A stretch of DNA of 64,000 nt from Paenibacillus sp. D2_2 (GCF_031199965.1 NZ_CP133605.1:4987501-5051500), one strand, 5' to 3'; counted from the stretch's first letter, positions 1 through 8,092 are shown. Numbers and translations: made by a program. The notes: generated by a model from the letters alone, not told the origin.

Positions 1-3
1 AGC

Positions 4-813
4 ATGAACAACTTCTTCTATGTCCTTAACGGGAAGAAAATCAAAAGGTTTTTCTTTGTTTTTGCCGCGGCCCTGTTTGCAGCAGGTATCGTCTATGTGG
101 AGCAGAGTCATATCACCGTATTTTCCGAGGAGAGCAGCCCCGCCGCTATCTACAGTGTCCCTACGGAGAAGAAAGTGATCGCCCTGACCTTCGATATCAG
201 TTGGGGAGACAAACGGGCAGAACCGATCCTGAAAGTTCTCAAGGATAAAAATGTTCAAAAGGCTACTTTCTTCATCTCATCTCCTTGGGGAAAAAGCCAT
301 CCGGACGTTGTAAAAGCAATTCAGGAACAGGGATATGAAATTGGCAGCCACGGACATAAGCATGATAATTACAGTGATTTAAGCGATGAAGAAATCTCCA
401 AGCAACTTTCCACAGCTCACTCTATTTTAACCGAATTGACCGGAAAAGCACCAAATCTGCTCCGACTCCCTAATGGAGATTTTGACAAACGTGTGTTATC
501 TATTGCTGATAAGATGGGATACAAAGTGATCCAATGGGACACCGATTCTCAGGATTGGCAAAATAAAGGCGTCGACAATATTGTTAATCGCGTCGTTAAC
601 AAAGCGCATCCAGGCGATATCGTTCTTCTACATGCCAGTGATTCAGCCAAGCAGACACATGAGGCTCTCCCAGATATTATCGATCAGTTGCGGCAAAAGG
701 GATATGACTTTGTAAGTGTAACTGACTTGCTCCAAGAAGCAGGTGTGAAAGGCAGCGAAGTTCGCGATCAAGCTTGGCTTCAGGGGCAAATCAATACAGC
801 AGCAGGCATGTAA
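4..813 (+). CDS. pdaB: Sporulation polysaccharide deacetylase, PdaB family
   Basis: This is a 269-residue carbohydrate esterase 4 (NodB-fold) protein of the PdaB type, needed in Bacillus for spores to survive late in sporulation. An N-terminal membrane anchor (about residues 14-33) precedes the catalytic domain. Visible motifs are TFDISWGD (motif 1, near residue 62), SHGHKHDN (the metal-binding H-x3-H, near 116), RLPNGDFD (near 155) and ILLHASD-like VLLHASD (near 208). Motif 1 lacks the second Asp of the usual TFDD, which is typical of PdaB and suggests altered or absent deacetylase activity. The start matches the family N-terminus (MNxFxVLNGKKIKR). Its ribosome binding site lies before the window. 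It converges on kbaA across a shared terminator, as in Bacillus. Confidence 0.9.
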   Translation: MNNFFYVLNGKKIKRFFFVFAAALFAAGIVYVEQSHITVFSEESSPAAIYSVPTEKKVIALTFDISWGDKRAEPILKVLKDKNVQKATFFISSPWGKSHPDVVKAIQEQGYEIGSHGHKHDNYSDLSDEEISKQLSTAHSILTELTGKAPNLLRLPNGDFDKRVLSIADKMGYKVIQWDTDSQDWQNKGVDNIVNRVVNKAHPGDIVLLHASDSAKQTHEALPDIIDQLRQKGYDFVSVTDLLQEAGVKGSEVRDQAWLQGQINTAAGM

Positions 814-834
814 TCCCTAAGGCGCACTTAAATG

Positions 835-884
835 AAAAGGACCATTCATCTCCGTTCTTCACGGAAATGGACAGTCCTTTTTTT
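835..884. terminator. Bidirectional rho-independent terminator between pdaB and kbaA
   Basis: AAAAGGAC pairs with GTCCTTTTTTT across an imperfect hairpin. It carries A-rich and T-rich flanks, so it can end the converging transcripts of pdaB (+) and kbaA (-). Confidence 0.75.
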
Positions 885-908
885 CATTATATTCTCTTCA
901 AGTCATTC

Positions 909-1535
909 CTAATTTATCATTTCTTGACTGTGTAACTGTGGAGACTGCTTAGGCTTCAATACGCGGTGCAGAATCAAAATCTGATAAGCATTGCAGGCAA
1001 TCAGCGGACCAGCAATCCAGGCGGTCGCCTGATCTACCTCGATCTTCAGTACGCCAATCGTCTCTACTATTGTGATAGCAATCATAAAGAATAGAGTTGG
1101 TATCCATGCAGATCCATTTGTCATTTTAGCTTTGAAATAAGCTACGACTATGGCAATCACCAAAATAATGATTCCTAGAATAAGATCGGAGTAGGAAGCT
1201 TTGTTACCGCCTACAAAAATTCGAAGAACCATTAATTCGAATAACGCCAATGCGGTCAATACAATCTGGATATATTGCCAGGTTCTACGTGAGAAGACGC
1301 CCATTCCCATATAATTGACCATCATATATGCGAAGAAGCCCATCTGGGAGTATACACTCACCATGACCCCAACACCTAACAATAAGCCAACATTGACAAG
1401 GAAATCAGCCGTCCCATTGAACTTCATTGTATTTGTCGTATCAGTCCACTGTAAGAGTAAGCCAATAACGAGCGAGCCGGCGGCTCCAACCACCAAAGTC
1501 GTCCAGAATAAATGCAACCATCTTTTAAAATTCAA
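909..1535 (-). CDS. kbaA: KinB signalling pathway activation protein KbaA
   Basis: This 208-residue integral membrane protein has about six hydrophobic segments and matches KbaA in length and position. KbaA is required for KinB-dependent entry into the sporulation phosphorelay. The start is TTG at 1535, because GGGAGGTGG lies five bases upstream and no ATG fits better. It is divergent from gerD and convergent with pdaB, the same trio as in Bacillus subtilis. The identification rests on family resemblance plus synteny; there is no catalytic motif to inspect. Confidence 0.85.
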   Translation of the reverse strand: MNFKRWLHLFWTTLVVGAAGSLVIGLLLQWTDTTNTMKFNGTADFLVNVGLLLGVGVMVSVYSQMGFFAYMMVNYMGMGVFSRRTWQYIQIVLTALALFELMVLRIFVGGNKASYSDLILGIIILVIAIVVAYFKAKMTNGSAWIPTLFFMIAITIVETIGVLKIEVDQATAWIAGPLIACNAYQILILHRVLKPKQSPQLHSQEMIN

Positions 1536-1601
1536 TTAAGCCACCTCCCACTATCGAAATATTTTACCAATGATTCCAGCAAAAGACCATTGTTTTTCCT
1601 C

Positions 1602-1630
1602 GGATAATTCTTTTTTTTAGCCACATACTA
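1602..1630 (+). promoter_or_regulatory. Candidate sigma-G promoter of gerD
   Basis: GGATA at 1602-1606, a 17-base spacer and CATACTA at 1624-1630 resemble the forespore sigma-G consensus (GHATR and CATAHTA). The one clear mismatch is at the second base of the -35 element. Since gerD is sigma-G controlled in Bacillus, the placement 33 bases before its start is sensible. This is inference from motif and context. Confidence 0.5.
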
Positions 1631-1662
1631 CAAACATTGATATTCATAAGGAGGCTGGAATC

Positions 1663-2502
1663 ATGAGGTGGGTAGGTTCTTACCGCTGGCTATCGTGCAT
1701 CATACTTACTTTTTCGTTAACGGCATGCGGCTCTGATCAAAGCTCAATGCAATCTTCCCAAAGTGGATATAAAGATACAAAATCGATGGTCATCGACATT
1801 TTGAAGACCGATGACGGAAAAAAAGCGATCTACGAGGCCTTAAGCTCACCGCAGAGCGAATCCGGCAGCAGTTCGAGCTCATCGTCTGAGTCTGGCTCCG
1901 ATTCCGGATCAGGTTCTGACTCAGGATCAGGCTCTTCTGGATCAAGCGGTAGTTCGGGCGGTTCTAGTGGTGGATCGGGTGGTGGATCAGGTGGAGGTGG
2001 AAATTACGGAATCAAGATGCTCCTTCCATCCAATACCTCTGAAGAAGTCAAAATGGCCGTAAAAGAAACGATTACCTCTCCGGCATACAAAAAGGAAATA
2101 GAAAAAATTATGACAGACCCTAAGTTTGCTGGTAATTTCGCCAAGGCCATTAGCGCTCAGAACAAACAGCTCCATATGGACCTGATTAAGGACCCTACTT
2201 ATCAAAAATCTATGCAGGACATGATGAAGTCACCTGAGATTATGCAGATGTTCTTGGATTTGACCAAGTCTTCGGATTACCGCAAGCAGACGATGACCAT
2301 CATGCAAGAAGCAATGCAAAGCCCTTTATTCAAAATGGAGGTTATGGAACTGCTTAAGACCGTCGTTCAAGAACAGCTCATACCTAAGGTTGAGAAGCCA
2401 GCCGAGGAACAAGGTAAGAAACAGGGTGAGCAACAAGGCGGTAAGGGTGGCGGAGAACAAAAGAAACAAGGTGGAGACAGCGGCTCCGGTGATGAAGGTT
2501 AG
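1663..2502 (+). CDS. gerD: Spore germination lipoprotein GerD
   Basis: GerD organises nutrient germinant receptors into clusters in the spore inner membrane. The 279-residue product begins with a lipoprotein signal ending in the lipobox LTAC (lipidated Cys near residue 22). The GerD domain follows (DTKSMVIDILKTDDGKKAI near residue 40, then the helical segment from residue 118). A striking Ser/Gly/Asp-rich stretch at about residues 67-112 separates the two conserved parts, and the tail is Lys/Glu/Gln/Gly-rich. The start has AAGGAGG nine bases upstream. The gene lies between divergent kbaA and convergent salA. Confidence 0.92.
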   Translation: MRWVGSYRWLSCIILTFSLTACGSDQSSMQSSQSGYKDTKSMVIDILKTDDGKKAIYEALSSPQSESGSSSSSSSESGSDSGSGSDSGSGSSGSSGSSGGSSGGSGGGSGGGGNYGIKMLLPSNTSEEVKMAVKETITSPAYKKEIEKIMTDPKFAGNFAKAISAQNKQLHMDLIKDPTYQKSMQDMMKSPEIMQMFLDLTKSSDYRKQTMTIMQEAMQSPLFKMEVMELLKTVVQEQLIPKVEKPAEEQGKKQGEQQGGKGGGEQKKQGGDSGSGDEG

Positions 2503-2520
2503 CTTAACTACCTTATGATA

Positions 2521-2553
2521 AAAAAGACTGAACCTGTATGGTTCAGTCTTTTT
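2521..2553. terminator. Bidirectional terminator shared by gerD and salA, overlapping the salA stop
   Basis: AAAAAGACTGAACC pairs with GGTTCAGTCTTTTT around a short loop, giving a near-perfect palindrome with A and T runs on the two sides. Its right arm contains the last codons and the stop codon of salA. Confidence 0.85.
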
Positions 2554-3664
2554 GGCATTTTGTTTCTAATGTAGCAGCGATCTCATCATAAATGAGTCCA
2601 ATAAATGTCTCCGCTTTATAAACCGATGGAGAGAAGTCAGGTTCCGACGGATGATTGTCCGGCGTTCCAAGTGGGATTTGCGCCAGCAGATCCGTATGCA
2701 GCGTCTCAGCTAAGCGTGCACCACCACCGCGGCCAAAGATATAGTCCTTCTTATGACAATCCGAACACTCATAATAGGCCATATTCTCAACCACACCAAG
2801 CACTTCATGCTCTGTCTTCAGCGCCATAGCACCTGCTCTGGCAGCGACAAAAGCCGCTGTCGCATGAGGGGTAGTAACAATGATCTCGCGGCTCTGAGGG
2901 ATCATCTGATGTACATCTAGTGCAACATCTCCTGTTCCCGGCGGCAAATCAAGCAGCATATAATCTAGCTCTCCCCAATTCACATCAGCGAAAAATTGAC
3001 GCAGCATCTTCCCAAGCATAGGCCCACGCCAAATTACGGGAGTATTCTCCTGGATGAAGAACCCCATCGACATCACCTTCACGCCGAATCTCTCAACTGG
3101 CTGAATGACACCATCCTCGATCGCAGGAGTTGTCTCGATCCCCATCATATCTGGTACACTGAAGCCGTATATATCAGCATCAATTAATCCGACTTTTTTG
3201 CCGAGACGGGCCAGAGCCACGGCTAGATTTACAGCTACCGTAGATTTACCAACTCCGCCTTTTCCACTGGCTATCGCTATGAAGTGGACTCCTGATTCAG
3301 GATCCAGAATCGATAATTGTTCCAGCCCAGCCCCATGCCCTCGTGGAGCTTGTAACGGCGCCTTATCAGATTCACTTGAATTCACGGCTTGTCCTGCTTC
3401 CTGGCGCTCATACTCGGAAGGCTCACGGAAGCGTAGATGTAAGTTGCTGACTCCGGCTTCCTTCAGACGAAAACGGATCTCTTCCTCCAGCTTATGGCGC
3501 GTATTCCCGTCCTGCTTCAAGGTGATCACCGTCAAAGAAACCTTATCTTCCTTTATCATCATATTGCGTATCCATTGTAAATCGATCAAGCTGCGGCCCA
3601 ATACAGGTTCTGCAATAGGTCTAAGTATAGCCTCAAGCTGTTCCTTCGTTAACACAGACAACAC
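2543..3664 (-). CDS. salA: Mrp/NBP35-family ATP-binding protein (SalA/ApbC-like)
   Basis: This 373-residue protein has an N-terminal MIP18/DUF59-like domain (residues 1 to about 80), a linker, and a ParA-like P-loop domain with the deviant Walker A GKGGVGKST (near residue 134) and DLPPGTGD. A C-terminal CSDCHKKD pair of cysteines is typical of Fe-S carrier Mrp proteins. In B. subtilis the orthologue SalA sits between cwlD and gerD, as here, and regulates scoC. GTG at 3664 is given as start. A second GTG four codons inside (about 3655) has a GGGG element at better spacing, so the first three residues are uncertain. Confidence 0.85.
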   Translation of the reverse strand: MLSVLTKEQLEAILRPIAEPVLGRSLIDLQWIRNMMIKEDKVSLTVITLKQDGNTRHKLEEEIRFRLKEAGVSNLHLRFREPSEYERQEAGQAVNSSESDKAPLQAPRGHGAGLEQLSILDPESGVHFIAIASGKGGVGKSTVAVNLAVALARLGKKVGLIDADIYGFSVPDMMGIETTPAIEDGVIQPVERFGVKVMSMGFFIQENTPVIWRGPMLGKMLRQFFADVNWGELDYMLLDLPPGTGDVALDVHQMIPQSREIIVTTPHATAAFVAARAGAMALKTEHEVLGVVENMAYYECSDCHKKDYIFGRGGGARLAETLHTDLLAQIPLGTPDNHPSEPDFSPSVYKAETFIGLIYDEIAATLETKCQKD

Positions 3665-3702
3665 CCCGAATCTATTTAGTAATCGAATATATTGGCATAA
3701 TT

Positions 3703-3721
3703 ATGATATTAATTATATCAT
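3703..3721. repeat. Perfect 19-bp inverted repeat at the cwlD/salA junction
   Basis: ATGATAT, a 5-base AT centre and ATATCAT form a perfect palindrome. It overlaps the cwlD stop codon and lies about 40 bases before the salA start. It could be an operator or a small RNA hairpin; no regulator can be named from sequence. Confidence 0.55.
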
Positions 3722-4492
3722 TTTATGCTGTTGTCTGCTTTGTTTCCGTTTTCTTTTTTGGAAATATATTTCATGATTCCTTGAAAGATCGAAGCAGCCA
3801 CTTTCTGTTGATACTTCTCATCCCCAAGTAGTCTAGCTTCTTCCGGATTCGATAGGAATCCGACCTCCACCAATACCGCAGGAATTTTCAATTCCTCTAA
3901 CAAATATACTGACTTATCCGAGCGCTTCGCGACTCTGTCGGTGTTATTCAGGTTATTTCGCAGCTCATCCTGAATAAACTCAGCCAATGTAACGCTGTCC
4001 CCATTATTGGTTGAATAGAAGGTTTGCGCTCCGCTCCACCGTGAAGATGGAACACTGTTCATGTGAATACTAACGAACGCCCCAGCCTGGTTCTCTTCGA
4101 TAGAACGAACCCGCCGAGTCAAATCTTCGGTTTTGCGCTTCTTATATCCTTTAGTATTTGCATCAGCCAGATCACGATCGTCCTCTCTCGTCAAATATAC
4201 CAACGCACGGCTTGCTGTAAATAATCCGCAGATACAGCGTGACTGCAAGATTAATATCTTTCTCAATCATTCCCTGCTTACTCACCGCTCCCCCATCGGG
4301 GCCTCCGTGACCGGCATCAAGAGCAATCGTCATCCCTGCCAGCGGCAGATTCCAATAGCTCGCTGTCTTTATGGCCGGAACTTCATATTTGGCGAATCCA
4401 ATCAACAGACCCAGCAACCCAATTCCGAGCAGTCCCCATTTCATATGATTTAATGACAGCCAGACACTAATTTTTTTATCCTTGGAGTTCAT
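3718..4492 (-). CDS. cwlD: N-acetylmuramoyl-L-alanine amidase CwlD, frame disrupted near 4206-4228
   Basis: CwlD removes the peptide side chain from muramic acid so that the spore cortex can gain muramic-delta-lactam. The start at ATG 4492 follows GGAGGTGGC. An upstream in-frame ATG overlaps the promoter and is not used. A membrane anchor (about residues 17-34) precedes ALDAGHGGPDGGA (first zinc ligand region). The conserved line continues with LVYLTREDDRDL, HMN and the VEVGFLSNPEEARLL end. Between LYLR and ALVYLTR the reading frame is lost. Nineteen bases lie where twenty-one are expected, so two single-base losses fit best. I regard the gene as intact in the organism and the break as a sequence error. 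Confidence 0.85.
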
Positions 4493-4530
4493 AAAAAAGC
4501 CACCTCCATCTCCATAAATGACACTAATCA

Positions 4531-4557
4531 TCTATATGGGACGAGGTGGACAAATAT
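4531..4557 (-). promoter_or_regulatory. Candidate sigma-E promoter of cwlD
   Basis: Read on minus, ATATT (4553-4557), a 14-base spacer and CATATAGA (4531-4538) fit the mother-cell sigma-E pattern. It lies about 40 bases before the cwlD start. B. subtilis cwlD is sigma-E controlled, so context supports it. Confidence 0.45.
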
Positions 4558-4568
4558 TACATCTTTAC

Positions 4569-4724
4569 TTCAAAAAAGGCGGTTTTCAGCACCGAGAAGG
4601 TTGGATGAAGCTAGGGTCTGAGGAGCGGAGCGTACGTTTTGAGTACGTGAGCACCGGAAGACCCGGCTGAATTCAAGATTCGATGCCGAATATGCTCTCA
4701 GTGTTACTTCGTGATCAAAAGCGC
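4569..4724 (-). repeat. Interspersed repeat family A, copy A1 (inverted relative to A2-A5)
   Basis: This non-coding element of about 155 bp fills the gap between sat and cwlD. It shares with A2-A5 the blocks GCACCGAGAAGGTTGGATGA, GAGGAGCGGAGCGTACG, GAGCACCGG, GAATTCAAGATTCGATG and TGTTACTTCGTGATCAAAAG, in that order on plus. The other copies carry them on minus. The central hairpin is CGTAC, a 7-base loop, GTACG. Confidence 0.9.
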
Positions 4725-5894
4725 CTATATGACAACTTGATGACTCATTCCTTCGATCAGCACCCTTGCCACTTCAGGGCGAGTGAATTCAGGCGGAGGA
4801 CAAATCCCCTCGCGCAAGAGCCCCCTCACTTTGGTTCCAGACAAGGTCAGATGATCATCTGTGGGATGCGGGCACGTCTTACTCGAAGCCATATTGCCGC
4901 ATTTCGTGCAGAAGAAGCTATGTTCAAAAAATAAAGGCGTAATCCCTAATTCATCTGATGTAAAATTGCTGAATATCTCCTGTGCTTCATAAGTCCCGTA
5001 ATAATCCCCTACACCTGCATGGTCTCGGCCGACAATGAAATGGGTGCATCCATAATTTTTGCGAACCATGGCATGAAATATCGCTTCCCGTGGGCCCGCA
5101 TAGCGCATCGCCGCCGGGAACACTCCCAGAAATGCACGGTTTCGCGGATAATAATTGTCTAGCAGCACCAGATAACTCTGCATTCTGACATCTGCAGGAA
5201 CATCATCCGACTTCGTCTCGCCCACAAGCGGGTTTAGGAATAAGCCATCGACAATCTCCATCGCACTCTTCTGAATATATTCATGGGCCCGATGTACCGG
5301 ATTTCTCGTCTGAAAGCCAACCACGGTATTCCATCCCTTATCCGCGAATATACGTCGCGTCTGCTTCGGATCGAAATAGAATTCAGTAAAGCGGTCCGGT
5401 CTAGGGCGATGCAGCACTTGCACCGATCCACCAATATAGATAGGAGAACGCTCCAGCAACTTCTTAACCCCTGGATGCTCAGGATCTGTCGTCTTAAATA
5501 CTCGTCTAGCCTCTTCCTGCTGATCCACTTTATAAAGGCTTCCGATCTCAAGTAAGCCGTATACAACGCTATCCTGCTCACCAACTAAGGCGATCCGCTC
5601 TCCTGGGGAGAGCGCCGAAGCTTCCTCTTCGCTTACCGATAAGGTAATTGGAATGCTCCATACTGTACCATCTACAAGCCGCATTTGCCTAACGACCGAA
5701 TGATAGTCATCCTCGTTCAGGAACCCTGTTAGTGGAGAAAATGCACCGACTCCGATTAAATCGAGGTCAGAGATTGTCCAGGCATTGATACGTACCGATT
5801 TCAGTTCCTTGGCTACCTCTAACAAGTGTTCGCGCTCCTCACCTGTCACAAGGCGATTCACGAGTGTACCGCCATGCGGTGAAATTGCCGTCAT
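4725..5894 (-). CDS. sat: Sulfate adenylyltransferase (ATP sulfurylase)
   Basis: The enzyme makes adenosine 5'-phosphosulfate from ATP and sulfate, the first step of assimilation. The 389-residue chain has the family length. It carries the ATP-binding QTRNPVHRAHEY (near residue 196) and GRDHAGVGDYY (near 289), and a C-terminal CTKCGNMASSKTCPH zinc-type cysteine set seen in bacterial Sat. GGGAGG stands before the ATG. It is downstream of cysH with a 37-base gap, so the two form one operon from the promoter at 6683-6710. No APS kinase gene follows, which fits direct APS reduction by the partner CysH. Confidence 0.95.
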   Translation of the reverse strand: MTAISPHGGTLVNRLVTGEEREHLLEVAKELKSVRINAWTISDLDLIGVGAFSPLTGFLNEDDYHSVVRQMRLVDGTVWSIPITLSVSEEEASALSPGERIALVGEQDSVVYGLLEIGSLYKVDQQEEARRVFKTTDPEHPGVKKLLERSPIYIGGSVQVLHRPRPDRFTEFYFDPKQTRRIFADKGWNTVVGFQTRNPVHRAHEYIQKSAMEIVDGLFLNPLVGETKSDDVPADVRMQSYLVLLDNYYPRNRAFLGVFPAAMRYAGPREAIFHAMVRKNYGCTHFIVGRDHAGVGDYYGTYEAQEIFSNFTSDELGITPLFFEHSFFCTKCGNMASSKTCPHPTDDHLTLSGTKVRGLLREGICPPPEFTRPEVARVLIEGMSHQVVI

Positions 5895-5931
5895 ACTGTA
5901 TCCTCCCTGTTCATTAACCTTATCCTATTCA

Positions 5932-6624
5932 TCATTTATGCAATCCGCACTCTGTCTTCTCTGAATCTGCCCAGCGGCCTGCACGGGGGTCATCCCCAGG
6001 CATAACCGGGCGCGTACAATGTTCACACCCGATACTCGGGTAGTTCTGATCATGCAAAGGATTGTATGCAAGATCATGTTCCCGGATATAATTCCATACA
6101 TCCTCACTAGTCCAGTTCGCGATCGGATTGAATTTGACAAGTCCAAATTTAACATCGTATTCAATCTTCTTGGCATTAGCTCTCGTCGGAGCTTGATCGC
6201 GTCTGATTCCAGTAATCCAAGCTTCGTATTTGGATAGAATCAGGCTTAATGGACCTACTTTACGGATATTACAACATGCGTTTGGATCCTTCTTCCACAG
6301 TTCCGCGCCATATTGCTCCTCCTGCTCCTCCGGAGTAATATCCGGAGACACTTTGACGAATTTTACACCGTAACTTTCCTCCAGCTTATCCCGGGTCTCG
6401 TAAGTTTCCTTGAAATGAAAATCGGTATCCAGGTAAAAGATGTCCGTCTTCGGACTAATCTTCTGCAGCATGTCTACAAGCACTACATCCTCAGCACCAA
6501 AGCTACAGGCAAAGGTGATATTAGGAAATGTCTCAACTGCCCAAGTGATTATCTCCTGCGGTGAAGCCCCCTCCAGTTCGACAGCTTTCTCCTCAATCAA
6601 TGCTTCTTTCTCCAGTAAATTCAT
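5932..6624 (-). CDS. cysH: APS reductase, thioredoxin-dependent (CysH type with [4Fe-4S] cysteines)
   Basis: CysH reduces APS or PAPS to sulfite with thioredoxin. The 230-residue protein shows the PP-loop-like SFGAEDVVLVDML, the cysteine pairs CC in ACCNIRKVGPL and C-x2-C in GCEHCTRP, and the C-terminal catalytic ECGLHK. The four-cysteine set marks enzymes with a [4Fe-4S] cluster that prefer APS, which matches the absence of cysC beside sat. The start follows GGGGCGGAG. It is first gene of the cysH-sat operon, with a sigma-A-like promoter just upstream. Confidence 0.93.
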   Translation of the reverse strand: MNLLEKEALIEEKAVELEGASPQEIITWAVETFPNITFACSFGAEDVVLVDMLQKISPKTDIFYLDTDFHFKETYETRDKLEESYGVKFVKVSPDITPEEQEEQYGAELWKKDPNACCNIRKVGPLSLILSKYEAWITGIRRDQAPTRANAKKIEYDVKFGLVKFNPIANWTSEDVWNYIREHDLAYNPLHDQNYPSIGCEHCTRPVMPGDDPRAGRWADSEKTECGLHK

Positions 6625-6682
6625 GCTCCGCCCCCCATGTCTTGGAATAAGTCCTACTAATCAGATTAGAATTGTCACTTAT

Positions 6683-6710
6683 AGTATAAATATTTCCAAA
6701 TAGAAGTCAA
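6683..6710 (-). promoter_or_regulatory. Sigma-A-like promoter of cysH-sat
   Basis: On minus, TTGACT (6705-6710), 16 bases and TATACT (6683-6688) precede cysH by about 60 bases. The -35 abuts the T-run of the terminator for the upstream small membrane gene. Confidence 0.65.
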
Positions 6711-6711
6711 T

Positions 6712-6736
6712 AAAAAAAGCACCCACTTGGGCGCTT
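6712..6736 (-). terminator. Rho-independent terminator after the small membrane gene
   Basis: On minus, AAGCGCCC, loop AAGT, GGGTGCTT is followed by seven T. It separates the 107-codon gene from the cysH promoter. Confidence 0.8.
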
Positions 6737-6743
6737 CTCTTAA

Positions 6744-7067
6744 CTAATACTTATATGTGTTGTTCATAGGATGATCAGTAGGCTTCTGGGAAGCACTAAT
6801 CATAAGAAGAATGCCTGTAATGAGATGCATAATCATACCAAGGATAGGGATCCAGGCAATGACCGAAGTAATTATTCCGACAATTGAACCATACTTCGAT
6901 TCCTGATTATTAGCGGACAAGACTAGTGTAATGATATGTAGTACGAACATGATGAAAAGCGGTATGTATGAGGTCCCCATTATGATCAGTCCGCCGAGCA
7001 CCGGAATACCAAGGAAAAGTTCCAAGCCTCCAGTCACCCATTTAAGCGTTCTCGCGTTGTTAGACAT
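6744..7067 (-). CDS. Small three-segment membrane protein of unknown function
   Basis: The 107-residue product has three or four hydrophobic stretches (about residues 10-29, 33-51, 62-79 and 80-92) joined by short polar loops, and a polar tail. I do not recognise a named family. The start ATG follows AAAGGAG with good spacing, and a terminator follows, so it looks like a real single-gene unit. No catalytic motif is visible. It sits between rpsI and cysH, a position taken by ybaJ/ybaK-like genes in B. subtilis, to which it shows no obvious similarity. Confidence 0.7.
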   Translation of the reverse strand: MSNNARTLKWVTGGLELFLGIPVLGGLIIMGTSYIPLFIMFVLHIITLVLSANNQESKYGSIVGIITSVIAWIPILGMIMHLITGILLMISASQKPTDHPMNNTYKY

Positions 7068-7198
7068 AGAATACTCCTTTCTCTAAAAGATTTTTGTTCT
7101 TACAAATCAAATATACCAGAACAATAACCCAATATACACCATTTTATTGATATTCAGGAAAACCGATTAAGGCAAATCATAAACACCGTATAAGATGT

Positions 7199-7228
7199 AA
7201 AAAGCCCCTGGCCGGTTGGCCAAGGGCA
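7199..7228 (-). terminator. Terminator of the rplM-rpsI operon
   Basis: GCCCCTGGCC pairs with GGCCAAGGGC (one bulge each), followed on minus by five T. Confidence 0.8.
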
Positions 7229-7241
7229 TATTGTGCAAATA

Positions 7242-7634
7242 TTAACGCTTCGAGAATTGTGGCGCGCGACGAGCGGCTTTAAGACCGTATTTCTTACGTT
7301 CTTTCATCCGTGGGTCACGAGTCAAGAATCCTGCTTTTTTCAATGCAGGACGGAATTCAGGGTCAGCTTTGAGCAATGCACGGGAAATACCGTGGCGGAT
7401 TGCTCCTGCTTGACCGGAGATACCGCCGCCATGAGCAATAACGATTACGTCATAGCTGCCAAGCGTTTCCGTCAAATTCAAAGGTTGTTTTACGATCAGT
7501 TTAAGAGTTTCCAGACCGAAATATTCATTGATATCACGTTTATTAATGACAATGCGTCCTTCACCCGGTACAAGGCGAACACGAGCTACCGAATGTTTAC
7601 GACGACCTGTCCCATAGTATTGTACTTGTGCCAT
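7242..7634 (-). CDS. rpsI: 30S ribosomal protein S9
   Basis: The 130-residue S9 ends in the basic tail RRAPQFSKR that reaches the P-site tRNA, and carries GRRKHSVARVRL near the start. It is 20 bases downstream of rplM, the conserved L13-S9 pair, and is controlled with it from the L13 leader. Confidence 0.97.
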   Translation of the reverse strand: MAQVQYYGTGRRKHSVARVRLVPGEGRIVINKRDINEYFGLETLKLIVKQPLNLTETLGSYDVIVIAHGGGISGQAGAIRHGISRALLKADPEFRPALKKAGFLTRDPRMKERKKYGLKAARRAPQFSKR

Positions 7635-7654
7635 GAAACTGTCCTCCCTTTTTA

Positions 7655-8092
7655 TTATCCGCGAAGTTCGTAAACTTCAGGTTTTTGTGCTGCATGTGGA
7701 TGTTCTGTTCCAGCGTAAGCTTTCAGTCTCAGCTTCATTTTCTCGCCCATGCGAGTCTTAGGAAGCATACCGAATACAGCCGATTCAATTACACGTTCAG
7801 GTTTAGTGTTCAAAAGATCCTTAGCAACAGTCACTTTCAAACCACCTGGGTGCAGGGAATGACGATAATATTTCTTGTTATCCAACTTCTTGCCAGTAAG
7901 AACAATCTTCTCAGCGTTGATTACGATAACAAAGTCACCGCCGTCAACGTGTGGTGTAAAGCTTGGTTTATGTTTGCCGCGAATGATTGCAGCAGCTTCG
8001 CTTGCCAAACGGCCCAGCGTTTTGCCTTCGGCATCAATGATGTGCCATTTGCGCTCAACTTCAGCTGGCTTCGCCATGTAGGTGGTACGCAT
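7655..8092 (-). CDS. rplM: 50S ribosomal protein L13
   Basis: This is an L13 protein of 145 residues beginning MRTTYMAKPAEVERKW. A longer frame to 8110 exists, but its first codons are the ribosome binding site itself (AAGGAGG), so the start is ATG 8092. HIIDAEGKTLGRLASEAA and GMLPKTRMGEKM are family signatures. It is first gene of rplM-rpsI, with its own promoter and structured leader. Confidence 0.97.
   Translation of the reverse strand: MRTTYMAKPAEVERKWHIIDAEGKTLGRLASEAAAIIRGKHKPSFTPHVDGGDFVIVINAEKIVLTGKKLDNKKYYRHSLHPGGLKVTVAKDLLNTKPERVIESAVFGMLPKTRMGEKMKLRLKAYAGTEHPHAAQKPEVYELRG

Noticed and set aside
1861..1998. Ser/Gly codon repeat in gerD as a CRISPR or tandem-repeat element
   Set aside because: There are no spacer-repeat units, and the reading frame is kept across it. 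It is a low-complexity protein linker.
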